This document shows positions 11,025-18,918 of a stretch of 64,000 nt of DNA, piece by piece. The stretch spans positions 187,022-251,021 of the forward strand of contig NZ_FZNT01000007.1 in the NCBI RefSeq assembly GCF_900188235.1, in the 5' to 3' direction. The notes beneath the pieces were generated by a model. The model was given only the letters and a program-made list of their open reading frames with translations, was not told the origin of the DNA and did no database searches. A program made the position numbers and the translations under genes. Source of the stretch: Lutibacter agarilyticus. Lineage in GTDB: Bacteria; Bacteroidota; Bacteroidia; Flavobacteriales; Flavobacteriaceae. Positions within the stretch are counted from its first letter, which is position 1. Every line of letters begins with the position of its first letter.

Positions 11025-12869
11025 TTAAGGTGTTTTTTTAACAACTACATTGTCTATATTTAATATAGCTGAATTTGTACTATTAACTATTTCAAATAAA
11101 AGAGATATACCACCTTCTACTTGATTTGCATTAGCAGCAGTTGTAAACGTGTATGTTTTCGTTTCCCAAGATGTTGATAAAGAAGTTGTACTATCTGTAA
11201 GGGTGTGTAGCGTAGCTCCTACAGTTCCACCATCAGCACCTTCAGAAAATGCAAATGCTTTAAAAATTCCTCCCTCTCCAAAATCACCGCTAGATATAAT
11301 ATCAAATGTAACTGTATATGAGGTGTTAGGCTGAACTACACCTACTCCAAATCTTTCCATTTTAAGATGTACAGAAGGTCCCGGTTTCCCTGGAAGTTCG
11401 CCAGAGTTGCTACCTCCAATGGTATTGTTAACTGTAGTAGAAAGCAATGCTCCCTCAAAAAATTGCCAACAAACATCTCCAGCTTCAAAATCACCATTAG
11501 AAAGTAGCTCTCCAGCTGGTGGTGCTGGACAATCACTAGGTGGAGGGATTACACCACCGCCGTCGCCATAAAGTGTTAAGTCATCGAAATAATAAGTGTC
11601 GGTATTGTTTGCATTTAAATCAAAGAATATTACAATCTTATTAAATTTATTACTCTTATCACTTGCAAAAGGAAAAGATAATTCTTCCCATTCATTTGTT
11701 TTTGTTGTTGCAACTTCTAACTCAGTATTATTTCCTGCATTTCCTATTTCTTCAAGTTTAATTCTAACAGTAAAACCAGCTACTGCAGAGTATACTTTTA
11801 TTTTTAAACCTGAATTGGTATCAAAATCTAATTTACCATCCAAATCAATTTGGTTATTATCCCAAGGAAACTGTCCACTCTTATTAATTTTTCCAACTTT
11901 ACAAGAACTATTTACAGTATTATTAGCATTTGGATTGTCTACCCATTCAAAACCAGCGCCATCAGAAATAATGTTAGCACTTTGGTCTGTCATAAATGTA
12001 ACGTTTAAGTTTGAAGCACTCATAGATTCAGAAGTTTCTGGTGTACATGCATTAGGGTCTGTAACCGTAACTGTTCTTGTAACTTCATCTGCAGCATTAC
12101 CTGCGGCATCACTTACGTTGTAGGTGATGGTATATGTGCCTGCTGTATTTACATCTACAGCATCTCCAGCAACTACAATATCATCGGTAATATCTCCATC
12201 AACATCATCAGTAGCTGTTGCTCCTGGATCAGTAAATGTATCTCCAACCATCAAATTCATAGTAGCATCCCCAAGTAACGTGATTACTGGCGCTACAGTA
12301 TCTGCAGCAACAATAACTGTTCTTGTTCTTTCAGTTGCGGCATTACCAGCGGAATCACTGACATTGTAAGTTATAATATATGTACCTGCTGTATTTACAT
12401 CTACAACATCTCCTGCAACTACAATGTTAGCGGTAATATCTCCATCAACATCATCCATAGCTGTTGCTCCTGGATCAGTAAATGTACCTCCAATCATAAT
12501 ATTCATAGTTGTATCTCCAAGTAAGGTAATTACTGGTGCTCCAACATCTGAAATTACTATTATAGCTTCAGAAATATCAGAAGCTCCTGCAACATTGGTT
12601 GCTTTTAAAGTAACTATATACTCTCCTGCTGTATAGGTTTTTATTGGGTTCATTAGCGTAGAGCTAGTTCCGTCCCCAAAAGTCCAAAAATAATTTCTTG
12701 AATTTACAGAAGTATTTATAAAAGTTACGTCGCCTGTATCTGCATCAATTGTATAGGTGAAGCTTGAAATAACTTCAGGTAGTAATTCTTCATTTTCATC
12801 ACACCCTATAAAGGATATAGCTAAAAGCAATATTGAAATTTGCTTCACTTTTTTAATAAATTGTTTCAT
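11025..12869 (-). CDS. PKD/Ig-like carbohydrate-binding surface lipoprotein
   Basis: A 614-residue lipoprotein with a type II signal peptide and lipobox SFIGC (Cys about residue 23). Domain order: a PKD domain at about 35-105 (YFWTFGDGTSS); two near-identical Ig-like DUF5011-type repeats of 82 residues from residue 111 (VITLLGD, FTDPGATA, DVDGDIT, GTYTITYNVSD); a jelly-roll region near 280-440 ending TYYFDDLTLYG; and a C-terminal CBM4/9-like module (LLSNGDFEAGDVCWQ). No catalytic site is recognisable, so it probably binds glucan at the cell surface for the neighbouring hydrolases. It lies 24 bp downstream of the GH16 gene. The DUF5011-type repeats are also conserved in DNA, suggesting recent duplication. 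Confidence 0.82.
   Translation of the reverse strand: MKQFIKKVKQISILLLAISFIGCDENEELLPEVISSFTYTIDADTGDVTFINTSVNSRNYFWTFGDGTSSTLMNPIKTYTAGEYIVTLKATNVAGASDISEAIIVISDVGAPVITLLGDTTMNIMIGGTFTDPGATAMDDVDGDITANIVVAGDVVDVNTAGTYIITYNVSDSAGNAATERTRTVIVAADTVAPVITLLGDATMNLMVGDTFTDPGATATDDVDGDITDDIVVAGDAVDVNTAGTYTITYNVSDAAGNAADEVTRTVTVTDPNACTPETSESMSASNLNVTFMTDQSANIISDGAGFEWVDNPNANNTVNSSCKVGKINKSGQFPWDNNQIDLDGKLDFDTNSGLKIKVYSAVAGFTVRIKLEEIGNAGNNTELEVATTKTNEWEELSFPFASDKSNKFNKIVIFFDLNANNTDTYYFDDLTLYGDGGGVIPPPSDCPAPPAGELLSNGDFEAGDVCWQFFEGALLSTTVNNTIGGSNSGELPGKPGPSVHLKMERFGVGVVQPNTSYTVTFDIISSGDFGEGGIFKAFAFSEGADGGTVGATLHTLTDSTTSLSTSWETKTYTFTTAANANQVEGGISLLFEIVNSTNSAILNIDNVVVKKTP
12050..12539 (-). repeat. Two tandem 246-bp coding repeats (Ig-like DUF5011-type)
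   Basis: Two adjacent units with a period of 82 codons inside the PKD lipoprotein gene (about 12539-12294 and 12293-12050). They share most residues and long stretches of bases. This is an in-frame domain duplication that could expand or contract by recombination. Confidence 0.75.
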
Positions 12870-12893
12870 AATCTTTTAAATAATTAGTTTATT

Positions 12894-13751
12894 CTATTTA
12901 TACTGATTTTCATATACTCTTACGTAATCTACAAGCATGGTTTGAGGGAAAACGGTTTCATTATTTGGTGAACCAAGATAGTTTCCTCCAACAGCTAAGT
13001 TTATAATAATATTGAATGGATGATCGAAAGCCCATTCACCAGGTACATCACTTGGTGTAATTTGGTTGTACAATACATCATCTACATAAAAGTTTATATA
13101 ATCTGGAGCCCATTCAATACCAAAAACATGAAATCCTGTATCAAAACGGTCGTTAATCAAACTATAACTTTTTGTAATTCCTTCTCCTCCAGAATAGCCG
13201 TTGCCGTGTACAGTTCCGTGTACTATTGTTGGTTCTTGTCCACGATATTCCATAATGTCAATTTCTCCACATTCTGGCCAAACTACAGCAGGTCCACAAT
13301 TGTCACCTAATAGCCAAAAAGCAGGCCATAATCCTTGACCGTAAGGCAGTCTAATACTAGCTTCATAGCGACCATAAGTTTGTGCTACTTTGGATACAAT
13401 TCTTGCTGAAGTGTATTGAGATCCATTATAAGCTTCTTCTCTAGCGGTAATAATTAATACGCCATTTTGAACGGTTGCATTTTCACTTCGATCTGTGTAA
13501 TATTGTAATTCATTATTACCCCAACCGGCTCCAGCTTGAGTATCACTTCCATTACCAATATCGTAACTCCAAATTTCATTATTTAGGGCTCCATCGGTAT
13601 CAAACTCATCGGCCATTACTAATTTTTCAAAAGTAGTCACAGTCTGAGTTTCATCATTTGAACAGCTTGAAATAATTAAAATTACTGCCAATAGAGAAGA
13701 CATAAACATTAGAGGTTTATCCTTTACATTATGTTTTATTGTTTTGTTCAT
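12894..13751 (-). CDS. Glycoside hydrolase family 16 lipoprotein (laminarinase-like)
   Basis: A 285-residue lipoprotein with lipobox IISSC (Cys30) and a single GH16 catalytic domain. The active-site signature EIDIMEYRG places the nucleophile at E163, the assisting Asp at D165 and the acid/base at E168. WGNNELQYYT, GRYEASIRLPYGQGLWPAFW and the closing MLVDYVRVYE strand are typical of bacterial endo-beta-1,3-glucanases, so laminarin or a related beta-glucan is the likely substrate; specificity within GH16 cannot be settled by eye. It lies between two carbohydrate-binding lipoprotein genes on the same strand, with gaps of 24 and 33 bp, consistent with an operon. It is probably at the outer-membrane surface, since a Ser-Asn-Asp stretch follows the lipid Cys. 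Confidence 0.93.
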   Translation of the reverse strand: MNKTIKHNVKDKPLMFMSSLLAVILIISSCSNDETQTVTTFEKLVMADEFDTDGALNNEIWSYDIGNGSDTQAGAGWGNNELQYYTDRSENATVQNGVLIITAREEAYNGSQYTSARIVSKVAQTYGRYEASIRLPYGQGLWPAFWLLGDNCGPAVVWPECGEIDIMEYRGQEPTIVHGTVHGNGYSGGEGITKSYSLINDRFDTGFHVFGIEWAPDYINFYVDDVLYNQITPSDVPGEWAFDHPFNIIINLAVGGNYLGSPNNETVFPQTMLVDYVRVYENQYK

Positions 13752-13784
13752 TTTTATATGTTTTGAATTTTATAGTATGCTAAC

Positions 13785-15197
13785 TTATTCTGAATAGAAA
13801 TAAATATTATCCAAGTAAAAGCTTTCTAACGATGAAAAATTAATATTCTCATAAATAATCTGTCCAATATTATTTTTGTTTGTCATTGTTATTGGGAATT
13901 CTAGAGTAATCCAGTCTTTTTCAACCCAAATGGCTTTATCGAAAAATATTTGTTCTCTTGAATCATCTCCACCTCCTTGAGCATTATCTTCACCAAAATC
14001 TACAATAGTAATTAAAAAGTCCATGTTTGCAGGTACCTTTGGAATGTACATGTTAATGTGCACATTTGAATATTGTGATGCATCTACAGTTGGGTTTGAA
14101 AATTGATTTCCAACAAAATTAAAGTTGGTATAACTTAACATATTATTACCATCAATAGCAAAAAGAGTAGATTGTGTTGTTTGATAAGGTTCCCAATATC
14201 CATTAAAAAAGTCAACAGGAATACTATTGTATGTGTCACTAAAAATTGAAACAACATTATTTGGGTTTCTAATAGGTATTGGCGCTAAATCAAAATCACC
14301 AACTGAATTTATTGTTATGGAACCTTCAGCAGTTACATTAGCTAAACTTGCAGTTATTACAGCTGTTCCTTCACTTAAAACGTTAACAACTCCATATTCA
14401 TTTACAGTTGCAACACTTCTATCTGATGATTTAAAATCATAATAACTTGGTGCTGGACTTACAGTTTGGTTTAGTCCTGAGCCTAAATTAAATGTTTGTT
14501 TTAAATCTGACATTTGTGCTGTAACTCCAATAAAAGTTTCTAAGGTTAAATCTTCACCATTAAATATTGTTGGTCTTGGTTGCGCTATGGTACCTAATTT
14601 TTCAAACTGTAAATCATCAATCCAAAAAGTGTAGCCATAACCACCAGTACCTTGCGTGCCAGCAGAATACCAAAACATTCCTCTTTCATCAAATAGTTTA
14701 TCTGAATCTGGTATAGGAATAGTATATTTTACCCAGTTAGTACTTAAACTTAAATCAGATAAGGCTACTTGGTATTTATCTTCAAAAAAGTCGGTACCAA
14801 AACCCATTCCGCCAATAGTAACTCCTCGCGAAGCTTTAGCCCAAAAAGTTAATGCATCATATTCGGTTAAATCGCGTCCAGCGCCATCAATTCTAAAAAT
14901 AGCTCCTGCATAATTTCCTTCAGGATCATTTACGTTAGGTACATCTATACGCATAGAAGCTTGGCTTTCATAGCCTTCTTTTTCATCTACTGTCCAAGCA
15001 GTTGCTTTTGAGCCTTCAAAAGGGAAGTAAAAGTTACTACCAAGACCAATAGGTGAATCGGTAAAAATTTCACCTGTACTATTGTTTATTTCAAACTTTA
15101 CCTCATCTGAAATTGTTCTTTCACAACTAACTGTGCTAAAAGCAAGAAGAGCTGAAAGAAGTATAATTTTTGAATAAATAAATTTAATATTTTTCAT
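13785..15197 (-). CDS. Carbohydrate-binding lipoprotein with two CBM-like domains and a bacterial Ig-like domain
   Basis: A 470-residue lipoprotein with lipobox TVSC (Cys25). Residues about 45-200 form a jelly-roll CBM-like domain ending YTFWIDDLQFEK. A BIG_2-type Ig domain follows near 215-300 (SSDRSVATVNEYGVVNVLSEGTA in context; only fragments are cited). A second jelly roll, about 310-470, ends in LESFYLDNIYFYSE at the C terminus. The closing pattern [YF]-[FWL]-[FIL]-D-[ND]-[LI] recurs in other cassette proteins. No catalytic motif was found, so a glucan-capture role like that of surface glycan-binding proteins is inferred. It follows the barrel-fused glycosidase by 11 bp and precedes the GH16 gene by 33 bp. 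Confidence 0.78.
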   Translation of the reverse strand: MKNIKFIYSKIILLSALLAFSTVSCERTISDEVKFEINNSTGEIFTDSPIGLGSNFYFPFEGSKATAWTVDEKEGYESQASMRIDVPNVNDPEGNYAGAIFRIDGAGRDLTEYDALTFWAKASRGVTIGGMGFGTDFFEDKYQVALSDLSLSTNWVKYTIPIPDSDKLFDERGMFWYSAGTQGTGGYGYTFWIDDLQFEKLGTIAQPRPTIFNGEDLTLETFIGVTAQMSDLKQTFNLGSGLNQTVSPAPSYYDFKSSDRSVATVNEYGVVNVLSEGTAVITASLANVTAEGSITINSVGDFDLAPIPIRNPNNVVSIFSDTYNSIPVDFFNGYWEPYQTTQSTLFAIDGNNMLSYTNFNFVGNQFSNPTVDASQYSNVHINMYIPKVPANMDFLITIVDFGEDNAQGGGDDSREQIFFDKAIWVEKDWITLEFPITMTNKNNIGQIIYENINFSSLESFYLDNIYFYSE

Positions 15198-15208
15198 TTT
15201 CTATATTT

Positions 15209-18200
15209 TTATTTTCCAATATTGATGTGTACATACGTTCTAATTTCCCATTCATTTCCATGACCAAATCCTACTGGACTTATAGTTGGTATTGCAGGGT
15301 AGGTATTTGATGGCACTGCATTTGGTGAGTAGCGTGGAGAAAACTCATTAAGAGATCGCCATGTTCCACGAATTCCAATTTTGGTGTCTGGTAAAATATA
15401 CCAGTCTGGTTTTCCAACTGATGTTGATATATCTAACATTTGTTGAAGTGGGTATGTTAAGTTGAAATCACGGTGGTAATCAAAAGGTCCCCAGTCATTA
15501 ATTTTTAATGAGTAAACTAGCTTAATTTTTTCATAAATAACTCTAACATCAGCTCCAAAACGTTCAATCATTCTTTCATCACTACCATTCGCTTGCGCAG
15601 TACCAAAATAAATGTTAGCAATTAAGCCTAAGTCTGGTCTTACTTTAGAAACAATACGTGTATTAGCTTCCCATAAATCTTGTGCAGGAGCAGAATTAGG
15701 AAATGCAAAAGAAGTACGATCTTCTAAAAAACCTATTGCTGCATCTTGCGCTGTTGGATGATGACGATAAACAAAACCTGCACTCATTGCAAATTTAGCG
15801 TCTTCAGCTCTATCATTATCCCACTCATACATCCAAGTTCCTGGTGTTGGGTCATAGGTTAATAAAAGTTCTCCAGCTGTTGTTTCTCTATTTGCTCTAA
15901 CTGCAAATGGGTCATCTTCAATATTTCTAAGTCTTCCAGGAGATTGAACATCGTTTGGCATAGCATCAACAATTGGTTTTTGCCATAAAAAGTTAGGTGC
16001 TATTTGGAAATTACCAGTAGTATAGGTAAAACCTGAAAGAAAATTAGTTTGGTTTCCGCTACCACTATCTTTTAGTCTCCATCCTGTAAATGTTTTTGTT
16101 TGATCTGCACCACCATTAGCAACTAAGCCCATAGCTGCACCTTGTGCATACCAGTTAAAAGCTCCGCCAGAGTAAGTTATTTTAGCTTTTCCACCCCAGT
16201 TATCTTCTGAATTAATTTTGTCAACATAAATAACATATTTTGGTTCAGGGTTTTGCACATTTGGAACATAATTTGGGTTATCTTCTGCAATTTGAAATTC
16301 TCTACCATTTAAAGGTTGACCTCCCCAAATACCTCCAATTTCAAAACCGAAGTCTCCAATTTCTTTTCTAATATGAAGCGTAGCTCTAGTTGTTTGTGGA
16401 AGTGGTATTGCAATTGATGACACAACTTTTGAAGCCTCGTCAACATCTTTATGAAAAACACCACTAATATCAAATCCACCTATTGTTCTACTATATTTTA
16501 ATAGAAATGCAGGGTTTGCTCCCCACCAAAGTTGAGGTCCAAAAGCAGCTTTTAAACCAGTTAACGCTCTTTTACCGTCAACTTCAATACCTGAAATTTC
16601 GCCATTATAAATGTCTAAGTTTGGTCCGTAATTAGCTTCAGGATATAAACCAAAGAAATCACCTTCGTAACCCCACTGACCGTGGCCTGTACGATAAAAA
16701 CCTCTTAAATCAAAATCTTTAGCATTCCATTCAAATTCAGCACTGTATAATTGTATTCTATTTAAATCGTTAATGTCAACATTCCCTTCATCTGTATTAA
16801 CAGAAGCAGTGCGTCCTCTATTTTCATAAAAAATCTCATCAATAGGATTATCGGCAACATTTCCAAGAATATTAAAATTAACATTTGCATACATATTTGA
16901 AGAAGGGTTTCCTTCAACACCTACATAGAACGACTGCATGTGGTCAAAACCTAATTTATTTGGATAGACTGTTTCATTTGGATCTGGATCTTCAGGCGTT
17001 GTAATTAAACTACCTCCTGTATTAAATGTTGTAAATTCGGCTCTCATATTGCTTAATCGAATTTTACCGCCTTCTTCATTTTTAAGCGCTGCTTTATCTC
17101 CACGTGCTCTAAGAACAGCGTCCGTTAAATTAATATTTGAAAAGTAATTATCTATAAATTCTGGAGTTACATCTACTTCATATGGATTTAATTGGTGTGC
17201 TTCTTTTAAAGCGTAATATGCAGCACGAGGATATAAATCATATAAACCTCTTTCGTTAGTTGGGCCTTTTGCACAAATACCAAACCATTCTTCATTCATA
17301 TTATTTTCACCTATTCTATAATCATAAAGATAACCTCCATTGCTCCATGAAGCGTTGTTATCATGTTTATCAGCGTTTACTCTATCTTCAAAACCATATT
17401 TCCACCATCCATCACTAAATTGAAAAGTAAAACCTCCTAGTGAGTTATTAGTTTTACCTAAACCTGCTGCATTTTGGTAAATTTCTTTCCAGTTACTTAC
17501 CATATAATATGCTTGAGGTTTTTGATCCTCAGCGTTTTCAATAGCGTTATAAGCATCTGCTCCAAATTCAGTTATTATTATTGGTTTATTTAATTTGTCT
17601 TTTACTACCTGAAACATATCACCGAAAGAAGCACCACGATAAGCATTTACTCCATATATATCAACATCTTTACATTCCTCAGCAATAATATCTATAAACA
17701 GTACATCACCATTACATATAGCAACAGGGTGAGATGAATCCATAGCTTTTATCTTTTTAGCGGCTTCATTCATAAGTTTATACATTGGTCTTCCACGCTT
17801 TTCTCCTACAAATTCTCTTTCTTCTTCTTCATCAGGAAAATCTTCGGTTTCTGCTCCTGCCCAAAATAGTCCGTAGTTATTTTCATTACCTAATAAGTAT
17901 AATAATAAGCCTGGCGTGTTTTTATACTCGTTTATTAACTTATCTATTTCTGCCAATAAAAATTCTTGCGTACGAGGTTCAGAGTAATCGGTAATAGGAT
18001 TAAAAACACCTTTTATAGTTGTGCCATAACGTCCAAAAGAATGATTAAGCATAGTGTAAATACCATAATTTTCGTAGATGTACTTAATCCACTTAGCAGG
18101 TACGCCAGTGTATTGACGTATCACATTAACACCCATGTTTTTTAAAAGTGACATTTCTGAATCTAGCCCAGCTTTAATTATGTCATCAGATTTTTTCCAA

Positions 18201-18388
18201 AAATTAGCGTTTACAGTATTTGTTCCGATAGGGATATGATCCCAATTCATCCCATTAATCATGAAATCTTGTCCATTAACAACTAATTTTATTCCTTCGT
18301 CATTATTTACAACAGTCACTTGATCAACCTGAGCAAATAGCGATGATGTAACTACGAAAAGAATTAGTATTAGAAATTTGTTTTTCAT
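15209..18388 (-). CDS. Glycosidase (GH2-like TIM barrel) fused to an outer-membrane-barrel-like C-terminal half
   Basis: A 1059-residue exported protein, first gene of the cassette. A signal peptide (residues 1-20, cleaved after SLFAQ) precedes a TIM-barrel glycosidase of the clan-A type seen in GH2 enzymes. The acid/base is predicted at E169 in YLLGNENNYG and the nucleophile at E274 in PIIITEFGADAY; NHSFGRYG (115-122) lies at the substrate face. From about residue 480 to the end the sequence becomes alternating polar/aromatic strands with short turns (RFGADVRVIYEKIKLVYSLK, TKIGIRGTWRS, ending EWEIRTYVHINIGK), as in outer-membrane barrels. This implies a glycosidase tethered to its own membrane barrel. 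The exact GH family and barrel topology are uncertain. Confidence 0.75.
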   Translation of the reverse strand: MKNKFLILILFVVTSSLFAQVDQVTVVNNDEGIKLVVNGQDFMINGMNWDHIPIGTNTVNANFWKKSDDIIKAGLDSEMSLLKNMGVNVIRQYTGVPAKWIKYIYENYGIYTMLNHSFGRYGTTIKGVFNPITDYSEPRTQEFLLAEIDKLINEYKNTPGLLLYLLGNENNYGLFWAGAETEDFPDEEEEREFVGEKRGRPMYKLMNEAAKKIKAMDSSHPVAICNGDVLFIDIIAEECKDVDIYGVNAYRGASFGDMFQVVKDKLNKPIIITEFGADAYNAIENAEDQKPQAYYMVSNWKEIYQNAAGLGKTNNSLGGFTFQFSDGWWKYGFEDRVNADKHDNNASWSNGGYLYDYRIGENNMNEEWFGICAKGPTNERGLYDLYPRAAYYALKEAHQLNPYEVDVTPEFIDNYFSNINLTDAVLRARGDKAALKNEEGGKIRLSNMRAEFTTFNTGGSLITTPEDPDPNETVYPNKLGFDHMQSFYVGVEGNPSSNMYANVNFNILGNVADNPIDEIFYENRGRTASVNTDEGNVDINDLNRIQLYSAEFEWNAKDFDLRGFYRTGHGQWGYEGDFFGLYPEANYGPNLDIYNGEISGIEVDGKRALTGLKAAFGPQLWWGANPAFLLKYSRTIGGFDISGVFHKDVDEASKVVSSIAIPLPQTTRATLHIRKEIGDFGFEIGGIWGGQPLNGREFQIAEDNPNYVPNVQNPEPKYVIYVDKINSEDNWGGKAKITYSGGAFNWYAQGAAMGLVANGGADQTKTFTGWRLKDSGSGNQTNFLSGFTYTTGNFQIAPNFLWQKPIVDAMPNDVQSPGRLRNIEDDPFAVRANRETTAGELLLTYDPTPGTWMYEWDNDRAEDAKFAMSAGFVYRHHPTAQDAAIGFLEDRTSFAFPNSAPAQDLWEANTRIVSKVRPDLGLIANIYFGTAQANGSDERMIERFGADVRVIYEKIKLVYSLKINDWGPFDYHRDFNLTYPLQQMLDISTSVGKPDWYILPDTKIGIRGTWRSLNEFSPRYSPNAVPSNTYPAIPTISPVGFGHGNEWEIRTYVHINIGK

Positions 18389-18670
18389 TGTGTTTTATTT
18401 AAAGTTGAGTTTATGTGTGAATAAATTCAATTAGTTATGTAGTAAATTTAATAGATATTTAAGTGAAATAAGTAAAAACAACCTTTACATGTTCTCTACA
18501 ATAAATAATGATGTTGTTATAATATACTTATTTATAAGGTAGTATGCTATTTTTTTTATAATTTATATGTGTTTGTTAACTAATTAAATTTATGTATTTT
18601 TGAGTAGATGTTAAGTTAATGTTAAGGTGTTTTAGATTTTATAATGTAGTATATTAATGAGATTATGTTC

Positions 18671-18678
18671 TATATTTG
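18671..18678 (+). promoter_or_regulatory. Bacteroidota -7 box (TATATTTG)
   Basis: Matches the TAnnTTTG consensus and points toward the regulator, leaving a leader of about 230 bases. No convincing TTG box lies about 20 bases upstream, so it may depend on an activator or be a chance match. Confidence 0.3.
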
Positions 18679-18811
18679 CATTTCAGACTATGTTATTTAC
18701 CTTAAATCTGTAAAATAAATTTACACATATTCTCATTTTATTTTATTTTATTAAGTTTTAAGGCTACTTGAAGAAACACTTTGATATGAAAATTTGATAG
18801 CATATATTTAA

Positions 18812-18829
18812 TTAATTTAGCTAAATTAA
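18812..18829. promoter_or_regulatory. Perfect 18-bp palindrome upstream of the regulator
   Basis: TTAATTTAGCTAAATTAA equals its own reverse complement, centred 98 bp before the ATG at 18919. It is a plausible operator for the divergent regulator or another dimeric protein. In AT-rich DNA a palindrome this long is uncommon but not impossible by chance. Confidence 0.4.
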
Positions 18830-18918
18830 CAAGTCAACTAATTCTATAATGAAATTGCATAAGATGTTTAATTATGTAAACTTTTAATTAAAATAGTTTG
18901 CTTTTACCAAATCAATTC

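Larger units (their letters stand above)
18389..18918. promoter_or_regulatory. Divergent control region of glucan cassette and regulator
   Basis: A 530-base, very AT-rich gap between the cassette and its divergent regulator. It holds a TATATTTG -7 type box (18671-18678) pointing at the regulator and a perfect 18-bp palindrome (18812-18829). No small gene was found. A minus-strand promoter for the cassette must be here, but no clear TAnnTTTG box was seen on that strand. Confidence 0.5.

Noticed and set aside
11596-12636. Long open frames antisense to the PKD lipoprotein gene
   Set aside because: They mirror a well-supported coding sequence with lipobox and known domains; the antisense products are Val/Ser/Ala-rich shadows of the repeated Ig-like domains.
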